From Ichthyosporea sp. XGB-2017a (lineage: Eukaryota > Opisthokonta > Ichthyosporea): a stretch of 21,545 nucleotides of DNA. Numbering within the stretch: the first letter of the stretch is position 1; each line of letters starts with the position of its first letter. The position numbers were made by a program, and so were the translations under genes. Under the pieces are notes generated by a model that searched no databases, was not told the origin of the DNA, and saw nothing but the letters and a program-made list of their open reading frames with translations. Below, one piece after another: positions 8,069-16,280 of the stretch. Where the stretch lies: the NCBI GenBank assembly GCA_002811675.1, contig PDIM01010322.1, positions 6,909-28,453 on the forward strand. Direction: 5' to 3'.

Positions 8069-9253
8069 ATGATGTTAAGGAAAGTGTCACACCTGTTTCC
8101 TCGTGCAGCTTACTCATGTGGTCCTTTGCGTGTACAGTCTTACCCCCGTCCTTTGTGTTGCAGCCCTGCCCTTAACAATGCTGACTTTTTTTGCTCATAT
8201 CCAATCTCGCCTGTGGTGCGTTGTGGGAGATTGTATGGGTCCCAAGTGGGGGCGCAGAGGATCGGGGAAGAAGAGCAAACACAGCTCACCCTTGCTATTC
8301 TTAAACCTGATATCTCTTCGCATCCAGTCCGTGTGGCTCACATATTGAAGCTTATTAGAACAGCAGAGACCAGTATCCCTATGGATGCTGCGTCAACTGA
8401 TGCTAATGCCATGCTGCAGCCCCCTACTGGGCTGGGATTTGAGATTGTCAGGCAAGGCCGCTTTCAATGGTCCCGAGAGGAGGCCCAAAAGTTCTATGAG
8501 GAACACAAAGGTCGATTTTTTTATGGAAGGTTGGTTGATTTTATATCAAGTGGGGAAATGACTGCCCTTGTGCTTCGTCGCAAAAACGCAATCAAGGAAT
8601 GGAGACGCTTTTTAGGCCCCACGAGGCCCTTCCAGGCAAGGAATCTGGCCGAGTGGAGTTTGCGGGGCCAGTACGGAATCTCCGATACTCGAAATTGTGC
8701 TCATGGATCCGATTCAAATGAAAGCGCTAAGCGTGAAATTTCCTTATTTTTTCCAGACTTTAACGTGGACGCGGAGTGGAAGATATGCGAGGAAATGGAC
8801 CGTTGTGAGGGGCGAGGGAGAAAGGACTCTGGGACTGGGGTGGATGGTAGAAGTGATGGTCACAATGGAGCGGTGTCAGGTGGGGCAAATGCGAATGAGT
8901 GTAAGGAGCACAAACTCAAAGTTTTGAACTTGTATCGCCGCCTTCTTAAAGCGGCTCAAAGGATGCCCACAAAGACTCGTCGAGATGCCATTATCGGGCA
9001 AATCAAGGCAGACTTTCACATGCATCGCCACTTGAGAATGGATAATGCTACAGAACAAGAGAGTATTAACACACAGTTGCAATATGGGGAGATTTCGATA
9101 GAGAACATTCTTGTACAGGCTGATCATCTGAGTCAGTTGCTGGAAAAGGGGGAAGATAAGCTGATGATACCCATCAATATATATGACCAGCAGGCTGTGT
9201 CGCACCCAAGAAAAGTAGTATCATCGTCATCATCATTATCATCATCATCATAG
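8069..9253 (+). CDS. NME6-type nucleoside diphosphate kinase fused to a C-terminal LYR-motif domain
   Basis: The protein has 394 residues from ATG 8069 (a second ATG follows at once). The first 65 residues are rich in Arg, Ser, Leu and Cys with few acidic residues, like a mitochondrial targeting peptide. Residues 72-232 are an NDP kinase (NTP + NDP exchange): LTLAILKPD (Lys79), FYEEHKGRFFYGRLVDF, FLGPTRPFQARN, LRGQYGISDTRNCAHGSDS with catalytic His212, and FFPDF. The GPTRPFQARN segment and the ending match NME6. There is an insert of about 25 residues near 98-123. After a Gly-rich linker comes LNLYRRLLKAAQRMPTKTRR (286-305) and IKADFHMHRHLR, a Complex1_LYR domain closest to LYRM9 (LYR at 288-290). 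LYR proteins act in mitochondria and usually bind acyl-ACP. I infer a mitochondrial matrix NDPK regulated or anchored through ACP. The C-terminus is a Ser tract. Confidence 0.85.
   Translation: MMLRKVSHLFPRAAYSCGPLRVQSYPRPLCCSPALNNADFFCSYPISPVVRCGRLYGSQVGAQRIGEEEQTQLTLAILKPDISSHPVRVAHILKLIRTAETSIPMDAASTDANAMLQPPTGLGFEIVRQGRFQWSREEAQKFYEEHKGRFFYGRLVDFISSGEMTALVLRRKNAIKEWRRFLGPTRPFQARNLAEWSLRGQYGISDTRNCAHGSDSNESAKREISLFFPDFNVDAEWKICEEMDRCEGRGRKDSGTGVDGRSDGHNGAVSGGANANECKEHKLKVLNLYRRLLKAAQRMPTKTRRDAIIGQIKADFHMHRHLRMDNATEQESINTQLQYGEISIENILVQADHLSQLLEKGEDKLMIPINIYDQQAVSHPRKVVSSSSSLSSSS
9221..9250 (+). repeat. Trinucleotide repeat (TCA/ATC) encoding the C-terminal Ser tract
   Basis: Imperfect TCATCG/TCATCA units run up to the TAG stop and encode SSSSSLSSSS. 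The length probably varies between strains. Confidence 0.7.
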
Positions 9254-9767
9254 TAAATGAAGGATATAGGTCCTTCGTTTAGCTTAATTTAATTTAGTGT
9301 ACAATAGTACACAGCGGTCACGTTGTCATTATATGTTTGCAGCCTCGTATACTGTTGAGACTTAGTTTGGGTGACAATATGTAAAATAGGTGAGATGAAT
9401 AAACACTTAGATAAATTGCACCTTTGTGCAGAGTTTGTTCGTATTTTGTTAGTGCGTTGACGATATTCTTTATTTTTATTGCCAAAGTCTGTGCCTCTTG
9501 TGATACGTTGAAAAATAAGTGTCTCTAAGGGAATTTTACGGGAACTATTCTTTAGCAGTTGCTTTCCAGAACATGTCTTTTGTAGTATTTGTATATTCCT
9601 TTCACAGGCCTTTCATACACGTCTGAATATATACACATCTTCCATTCCCTGGCCCAATGTCGACTTTACAAAGTCCTCTGGCATAGTAAACGATACACAA
9701 CAACGGAACTATGACCAAGCAATTCTCGCAAAATATAGAATGTGTGTGTGCGTGATGAATTAATTAA
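9254..9767. other. Tail-to-tail intergenic region
   Basis: These 514 bases carry the 3' UTRs of two convergent genes. An AATAAA for the plus-strand gene is at 9398-9403. Minus-strand AATAAA copies are at 9469-9474 and 9475-9480, about 290 bases past the stop at 9768. A short (TG)n run lies at 9741-9750. I see no gene here. Confidence 0.55.
9398..9403 (+). terminator. AATAAA poly(A) signal of the NME6-LYR gene
   Basis: AATAAA lies 145 bases past the TAG stop at 9251-9253. Confidence 0.45.
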
Positions 9768-10505
9768 CTAAGAGGGTTTTATCTGCATATTGATATCATT
9801 CCCAGCCCCCGCAGAATCCCCCAGCAACATCCCCTCCAGTCCAAACAGTTGCGCTACCATCCCAGCAGTGGCCCTGATCACTGGCTTGGGGTCAAGGAAG
9901 CGTAGCCATGGGGCAGGCATCAGGAAAATGTGCTGCTGCTGCGGATGCGGATGGTGACTTGCTGCGCTGTCCTCCTCCCAAGCAGGCGCCACCTCCTCCC
10001 CCCCGGAAAAGAATCCCGACACTGAAGCGGGTGTCCCAGCACCTGTGTTGATTTTAAGAAGACTAAAGTAGTTCCACATAAAAAATATTTCCAAGGCGAG
10101 GACCGTCAGGACGATAAAGAGAATCAACAAGATATACAGAGTGCGATTCACAAAAGGGGATCGGGTTAATGGGAGTCGCCAAAACATATCGTCGCCCCTA
10201 GACAAAGAAGATCCCCTTGAGTCTTTCCTCTCCGTCCCCTGCAGTTCATTTATGCCATCCTCCAGTGTTTGTATCTCTGAATTGGCTTTTGCTATCTGTA
10301 CATCAATTTCACTTTCTTCCTCATCCAAGCGAGCCAGGGCCCGCTGGATTTCCTTCACCTCTACTTTGGCCTTCCCGATCTCTTCGATTATGGATCTGAA
10401 ACTCTCTGCCAGACGAATTTTGGACGATTGCTGTGCGTCAAACTCCGACAAGAGGCTACGAAGAGGGTCTGCCTCCCCCCCCTTTGCAGAGCTTTTCTGC
10501 GACAT
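9768..10505 (-). CDS. Coiled-coil, single-pass membrane protein of unknown function
   Basis: I do not recognise this 245-residue protein. Starting at ATG 10503-10505, residues 14-92 are charged and helical with a heptad-like pattern (AKVEVKEIQRALARLDEEES), probably a coiled coil. There is no signal peptide. One clear membrane segment (LYILLILFIVLTVLALEIFFMW, 123-144) is preceded by the basic stretch RLPLTRSPFVNR. The remaining 100 residues include a Gly/Glu-rich part, a His/Pro/Gln stretch (HHPHPQQQH) and an amphipathic segment (VIRATAGMVAQLFGLEGMLL). The N-terminal coil followed by a membrane anchor recalls tail-anchored trafficking or tethering proteins, but the 100 residues after the membrane argue against a simple SNARE. 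It is a single exon, head-to-head with the glycosyltransferase gene. Confidence 0.6.
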   Translation of the reverse strand: MSQKSSAKGGEADPLRSLLSEFDAQQSSKIRLAESFRSIIEEIGKAKVEVKEIQRALARLDEEESEIDVQIAKANSEIQTLEDGINELQGTERKDSRGSSLSRGDDMFWRLPLTRSPFVNRTLYILLILFIVLTVLALEIFFMWNYFSLLKINTGAGTPASVSGFFSGGEEVAPAWEEDSAASHHPHPQQQHIFLMPAPWLRFLDPKPVIRATAGMVAQLFGLEGMLLGDSAGAGNDINMQIKPS

Positions 10506-10679
10506 TAGTAATCCTATATTATCTGGACACACACACCCTCTCTCTCTGAGGGATTCCACCACTTAACTCACCCACACAACACAAACACTCAACGACGTAC
10601 CCGGGGCCAGGCGTCCAAAACTAGAGATTGGAAACTAAAAAAACCAAAGTACACAGTGCAGCTAAGAAAATAAGGACCC

Positions 10680-10732
10680 CCCGCCAAAATAACAACCAAA
10701 GAAAAATAAAACCAGGAAATTCTTTTGGCGGG
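10680..10732. promoter_or_regulatory. Pair of facing E2F/DP-like motifs
   Basis: CCCGCCAAAA (10680-10689) and TTTTGGCGGG (10723-10732) are exact complements and match the common E2F/DP core TTTGGCGG. Such sites usually mark cell-cycle (G1/S) genes. Function is inferred from the motif only. Confidence 0.4.
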
Positions 10733-10747
10733 TCCACAAAAGAATTT
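10717..10747. repeat. 11-bp inverted repeat, 9-base loop
   Basis: AAATTCTTTTG (10717-10727) and CAAAAGAATTT (10737-10747) are exact complements. It overlaps the right-hand E2F-like motif, so the two palindromes share bases and could form alternative hairpins. Confidence 0.5.
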
Positions 10748-10792
10748 TTGTTTTTTTTTTTTTTGTTTTTTTTTTGGTGTTTTTTTTTTTTT
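10745..10792 (+). repeat. Poly(T) tract in a divergent promoter
   Basis: Forty-eight bases are nearly all T, broken by a few G. Poly(dA:dT) tracts commonly keep promoters free of nucleosomes, and this one sits in the head-to-head spacer. Confidence 0.6.
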
Positions 10793-10954
10793 GGTTGATT
10801 TTTGTTTTAGTTGAAGCTCTCAATCAAATTGAGGATAGATCTAATACCTGCCTCGTCACTATTAGATATTATATAATTAAATCTACAACACCTAGAGAAA
10901 GATAAAGAGGGAAGGGAGTTTTGCTCTTTGCTCCTGTATATTGTATTGGTTATA

Positions 10955-13900
10955 ATGAGCACTGGTGGCGATTATTATACAGGCGGCTCTGCCACCTCCG
11001 GTGGTGGATCTGGAGACACTGGTACTGATAAGGCGAGTATCCTTCCTCTATTCCACAGCGAATCCCTATCCAGGGGGGCATGTGGAGGAGGGACCCCAAA
11101 GGCCACCCGTGTGCAGGATATTGCATTGGTCAAAGTGAAAAGCAGGCAGTCTTATTGCTTGAGAGTGTCCCTGGGGCGGATTATCATGTTGCTGGGGGCT
11201 GTGTCCATCCTGTACGTGCTTTGTGCGGCGTATTTCCTGGGTTTATGGGAGACACGCATGGCTATTGTGGATATCAGGGGGATCGAGGTTGTCAATGCGG
11301 GTATCGAGAGGGCTGCAGGGGATGGGGAGTTCCAGCTGAGAGGGGGGCGCTCTGAGCGAGGAGAAGAAGGGATGGGAAATATGGTGATGAATAAGGACTT
11401 GGTGGAGAATAACAACAGAATCCTTGATGATAGTGAAGGAGAAGCACAAGAGGAGTTGGAAGAGAAGACGACAGTTGGTGTTGGTAAGGGGGGTGGTTTT
11501 TACTTTAAAGATGGATCTATAAGAAGGTATTTAAAGAAACAAATGGAAAGGGCTTCAGCGTTTGGCAGTGGTATGAAAGCGCGAAAAGAAGATGATTTTA
11601 ATGGGGAAGATAAAAGTGGGTCACGGGGTTTAGATCAACAGTTGAATAGTCAACCTGAGAGTGTTATGAATTTGGAAGCAGAGGAACAAGGCCTATCTCC
11701 TGTCACATGGACTCTGGTTGCTATTCCAGACTATGATGGGTTTTCTTCATTTCCATCGTCCCCGTCCTCTCGCGGCGATGGGAATAGCCCTGAAGACAGT
11801 GAAAAACTCGGTGCTGAGAGTGGTGGAAGAGACGCCATGCCGGGGAAGCGTGCCTTTAAGTCACATCTAGCTGCATTAAGGAGCTGGTTGTGGCTGTGTG
11901 GGGGGGATGCGAGAACAAATCGGGAATGCCTTCCTCCTGAAATTGTCATATGTGACTCTGGTCGGAATTTAGCTTCTCTTAAACGGCTGGTAGAAGCTGC
12001 CGTTGGGCCTTTCATTGGCAGTTGGTCTACAAAGAGAAACGGAACATTGAGCACATTTGGAGGACGAATTTCAATAGTTCGAATGCCCACGAATCGTTTT
12101 GGAATCATAAAGGTAGGTGCTTGCATTATCTTGATTGATGTTCGAATTTGAAAATGAATGCTGCTCATTGTTATTAATTGATGCGTTTTGTTATACTTCA
12201 AATAACGCATTTAGAGGGAAAGTGTTTTCCAATATGCAGCAGCTTTGAGCACTGACGCGGCTGTAATAATGGAAGCTGATACCATTGTGCTACCCGAGTT
12301 TGGCTCCATTTTGCACACCATTGCGGGGTTAGAGTTGTTGAAGACCAAAGCAACTAATATAGTGCCAGAATTCGCAAGATTTTTAGCTATAGGTAGAAGA
12401 GTGGAAATTCCCTTGCTAAATATTCCAACGGAACTGTCTGTTGCCCACCAAAGTAAAATGAAAGGAAAAGGTGATGGAGCAGGGTCTGGTGCCGCAGATC
12501 TTCCCTGGGTAACAGAACTTCGAAAAAATGCGTTTCACATGGGTACTATAAATGTGCATAAAGGGGGAGATGTATTTCTTTTTCGCACTGTACACTCTAT
12601 ATTGAAATTGATGGGATGTAAAGATGCGGGGGTACATGGGATGGGCACTGCATCCTCGCTTGCGCAAAGGGCCCCTTTGGGTGTACGCTTTCCTAGCTTT
12701 GTTGTCTCCGACCACCATCATAGCCATTTACAGAGTAATGAGAAAATGCAAGGTCGTACTGAGACTGGGCTGAGTGGCAAAGATCTTTTTTATGAATGGG
12801 TAACTCTAATGGCTGTTAGACTAGCCCAGTTGAGTGAGAAAGCGCCCAAGAGGACAAATTCTCCAAAGATAGGCGCATGCACCACACTCCCCCATTTAAA
12901 GGTAGTTGATATTTCTGAGGCCGCAGTCTTGTTGCATCCTGCTCAACGGCTGTCCAATTTCGTTCAACAGAACAGTCTTCGAACTGATATAAAACTGAAA
13001 GAGAGAGCTGTTACCAAATCAGTCGAAGCCTATAATTCTTATTTGGCGTTTTTATTTCCGGGCATCTTTTTTGAAAGTATGCTTACACCTGCTCCATTCC
13101 TTGAACTGGATAGGGTAAAGTCTTTCGGGGCAGGGATAAGTAGCAATTCAAGTGAAGATTCATCCTGGCGTAACCATCTTCCCTCAAAAGCATTGTTTGA
13201 TTTGGGAATTAATGGAGTGTCTGACCCACGCGTATTGAAACGAAAAGAACAAAGTGGTTCGAACGAAAAATCCGGGTCAGAAAGTGAGGCCATTGATTAT
13301 AATAATACACGAAATGTTAGAGAGGGTGTATATCAGGATGCGAGAGTAAGCCGCGGCTTTCCGCAAAGTGCTCCGTATGGAATATCGCAACGATGCACTG
13401 CTAGTGGTTCTACAGCTAACTTTTGCATTGTTCAAAGAAGCACAGAGAGTCTTTTTAGTCGAGTAACAAATCGTGGCGTATCATCTACCGAGGAAAAACA
13501 GCAATTACATCTTTTAGGCATGATGCCTCCATTAGAAGAGACAAAAAGTTCCAAAGACTTGGAAAGTTCTATTTTTACAAATGAAAGGATTTTGGCTAAT
13601 GGTATTTCCGTAAAGAGTTTTAATGATGCCGTGGGCATGGGTAAGGTGAACCTGGGACTGTCATTATCGTTCATGGAAAAGGTGATGCAATTTCAGAGTC
13701 AATCTTTGAATACATTTAAGCACTTGTGGCAGGTAAGTAGCATATAAGCTTTGGGTTTTGTACGGCACGAGATTTATGTTAATAACCACTTTAACCTTTC
13801 TTTTTAACAGTCTGAGATGGCCATCAGCGAATTGATCCGCCAACAAGCCAGCCAGTTTGTTAATCGCATAAATCAAGGTGATAGTAAGGAGCTCGCTCCG

Positions 13901-16213
13901 AACGACGACAAGATTAGAATTAATACGAATCCCTTGGTCATTCTCTTGGCCTTTAGACACTTTGAGTTTGAATTGTTGCTGAATTTTATTTGTCGGTTAC
14001 AAGATCTGGCTTTAGACAACTTTGTCATAGCGGCTCTTGACATGGAAGCTTTTCATATGTGCCGACAGATGCTTTTGCCATGCTTCCCCCAATTTGAGGT
14101 GGAGGATGGTCCTCCAAACGATCATCATCGAGTGCGTGGCATAAGAAAGGACATTGGTGAAGGGGCAAAAAAGAGGCGAAAATATTTGTCAGTGCTTGCG
14201 AAGTCAGCGGACGTGTTTACTTTGGGTGAACAAGCATATGCCGCGCAGTTAGAAAAATTACACTCAAAAGTAAAGGAGCAGTTGAATAGGAACAGCGATG
14301 AAAGTGTCCTTGAGACCATTACTAAATCTACGTTTCCAGAGTGGGGAATTCTTACCCCTCTTCCCCTTCCTGGCAAACACAAGAAACAGGAGGGAAAGAA
14401 ATCGCCCATGGAGACTGGTGGAAAATCTTCCAGTACACTTGGCGATGGCGCTGATGAAAATGATGAGTTGACTTCAAGTGATTTGGCAGAGGAATCTTTC
14501 AGCGATACCGAAGAAAAAGAACTTGCAGACGGCAGCAAGAACACACAGTCACCGTTTGAAGAGCTAGAGCCACATCGGAAATCTGTGGAGGTTATGAACA
14601 GTATTGTACGCATCCTTGAAGCAGTTGAGGCGCATACCCGAGTTATGTATTTCGATATATCGACCACTTTCATGATGAAGAATGGACGGTTGCTAGTGCC
14701 TCTAATGGAATCGCTGCCGTATGATGTGATCGGACTTGTGAAGCAACCTGCTAGTGGAGATGAAATCCAAAGACTTAAAAACGTTCAAAGTGAGGAAATC
14801 TCTGAGTTTGCAAAGGCTGAGGTTGAACTACTGGAAGAACAACATTCCAGATCTATGTTGAATGACCAAGATGAACAAAAGATGCTTGCAAAAGGAGATA
14901 AAAACTTTTATTTTCTTAAAACGACACAATCTGGTATGAAAGGCGAAACGTATGTAACAAAACCTGTATGGTTTGATTACGACAGACTTATTTCTAAAAA
15001 TTCTAGTTCTACGTTTCCAGGAATACCTAGAAGAGGGAAGGTAAAGCCATTGATTTCTCCAGTGCATTCTAAATCGGGGACCAAAGCAAGACGCCCTTCA
15101 AGTGATAGTGATGCGTTTCACCTACAAGAGGGCTTTCTTTATATCAAGCAAAATACCGATGTGATCCGCGGCCTAAAGCGCATCCGAATGGGAGTTTTGA
15201 ATGCATATGAAGAAGCGATTGAGCAACTTCTCACTCTGACTGAAAACCGTCCGGGATTTGACCAAACAAGTTGGAAAGAAAATGAAAGCAATGCAGGACA
15301 TCCTAGTTGGGACGAGATTACAGCAAATGGGGAGGATATGATACCAACGCATTTTTACGAAACCATGTGCGGCTCTCGAGGCCAGTACGTTAGTATGACC
15401 GCCGTAGGTGGCACGAATGTAAATGGTGAAGTAACGGGATCGGGTCGAACTGGCTCATCTTCCCTGCATTACAGGTGTTCCAGTGATGAACTCAATGTTC
15501 ATTTCCTTGCGCTGAATAAGAAAGATATTTTTGGGAGCGTAGATGTACAGTTTGAACCTTCTTTTTCACTGGCCAAATCGGTAAACCCAACTGGGCGGTC
15601 TGTGCCCGTCCTAGCTCATTCATTTGCTACCAGAATTCCAATGTCTTTTGGTAGCTTTCTTCAGCCTTCAGTTGGGCTTTCCAGTGTCTATGAAATTCCC
15701 TCACTTGCCTCCGATAAGTTAGAGTCAAAGAGAATGGATAAGGAATTCAAAACAATTCGTGATAATCCTGATAGACAAACTGGGTCTGTGGTGAACAGAG
15801 GGGTGGATTCTAATTTGGCACGAAAAGTCCGAAGCCGAAAGGACCCATGGGTGTCACTTTTCTCTCTTTTGTATAAAGAGCAACCTCTGGGGCAACAAAC
15901 TGGTGGTGTTCATACAGACTCTAATCTACACACTACACACTTCTCGGACCAGGGCACCACCTTGGCCCACGTGAGCTCTCCAATGCTTCTTCGAGTGAGT
16001 TTACGAGGAATCAGCCACGTCCAAAAAACTTTGGCTTTCACGCACAGCTCTAAAGTCTCAAGTGAAAGTAACAAAAGTTCCTCAAAGCATGATGGCTGCC
16101 CTGATATTGGCCGTGTTAGAGTCCAGCTGCTAAAGGACACTATGAAATCGTGGGGGCATTGGGCTGACGGTCCGTCATGCTTACCCGAATGTGTCGGTGA
16201 CCTATTGCAATAA
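10955..16213 (+). CDS. Type II membrane protein with two glycosyltransferase-like domains (three exons)
   Basis: The exons are 10955-12112, 12215-13732 and 13811-16213, joined in phase 0, giving 1692 residues. The first ATG is 10955. A single membrane anchor (76-98, IIMLLGAVSILYVLCAAYFLG) after a short N-terminus suggests a Golgi type II protein. Domain 1 (about 249-680) is a GT-A type: EIVICDSG (329), VFQYAAALSTDAAVIMEADT with DXD-like Glu406-Asp408, FLAIGRR (442), GGDVFLFR (503) and VVDISEAAVLLHP (615). Domain 2 (about 930-1400) resembles the GT77/Nucleotid_trans family: VIAALDMEAFHMC (964), VMYFDISTTF (1171), GFLYIKQNTDVI (1333) and GFDQTSWKEN (1374), with long acidic and Ser-rich inserts. 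The sugar and acceptor cannot be read. Domain 2 has DIS where a DXD is expected. Overlap with the poly(A) signal is noted separately. Family placement of domain 1 is from motif pattern only. Confidence 0.7.
12113..12214 (+). other. Intron 1 of the double glycosyltransferase gene
   Basis: GTAGGT donor after AAG, and TTTAG acceptor; 102 bp, phase 0. Joining restores GIIK-RESVFQYAAALSTDAA, which fits the GT-A pattern. In-frame stops inside the intron require removal. A second option (12117-12239) is open but shorter in conserved sequence. Confidence 0.75.
13733..13810 (+). other. Intron 2 of the double glycosyltransferase gene
   Basis: GTAAGT donor after CAG; pyrimidine-rich CCTTTCTTTTTAACAG acceptor; 78 bp, phase 0. 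A TAA in frame near the start of the intron (13746-13748) confirms it must be removed. Confidence 0.88.
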
Positions 16214-16214
16214 A
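16209..16214 (+). terminator. AATAAA poly(A) signal overlapping the stop codon
   Basis: The TAA stop (16211-16213) of the glycosyltransferase gene is embedded in AATAAA. No other plus-strand AATAAA lies before the UPF2 stop. Confidence 0.5.
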
Positions 16215-16258
16215 GACAAGGAAATGTCTCTACAAGATATCATTGAAATAGATGTTTC

Positions 16259-16264
16259 TTTATT
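16259..16264 (-). terminator. AATAAA poly(A) signal of UPF2
   Basis: Minus-strand AATAAA about 17 bases past the TAA stop at 16281-16283. The two convergent transcripts probably overlap in the 67-bp spacer. Confidence 0.5.
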
Positions 16265-16280
16265 CTATTTAACCGCCCCC

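Larger units (their letters stand above)
10506..10954. promoter_or_regulatory. Divergent promoter region with E2F-like motifs and a T tract
   Basis: This 449-bp head-to-head spacer separates the coiled-coil gene and the glycosyltransferase gene. It holds two facing GCCAAAA/TTTTGGC motifs, an 11-bp hairpin and a long T tract (each listed separately). An AT-rich stretch with TATTATATAATTAAA lies near 10867-10881, about 80 bases before the plus-strand ATG. Confidence 0.55.

Noticed and set aside
7319-10954. tRNA, rRNA, CRISPR, transposon ends or viral genes in the spacers
   Set aside because: I looked for A/B-box-like sequences, spaced direct repeats and terminal inverted repeats flanking an ORF and saw none.
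12117-12239. Intron 1 drawn with the GTGCTT donor and CAG acceptor
   Set aside because: Frame is kept, but the donor is weaker and the product lacks the helix expected just before the DXD-like motif; kept only as an alternative.
14125-14673. 182-codon open frame on the minus strand
   Set aside because: Antisense to exon 3 of the glycosyltransferase gene, which carries family motifs; Ser/Phe-rich composition typical of a shadow.
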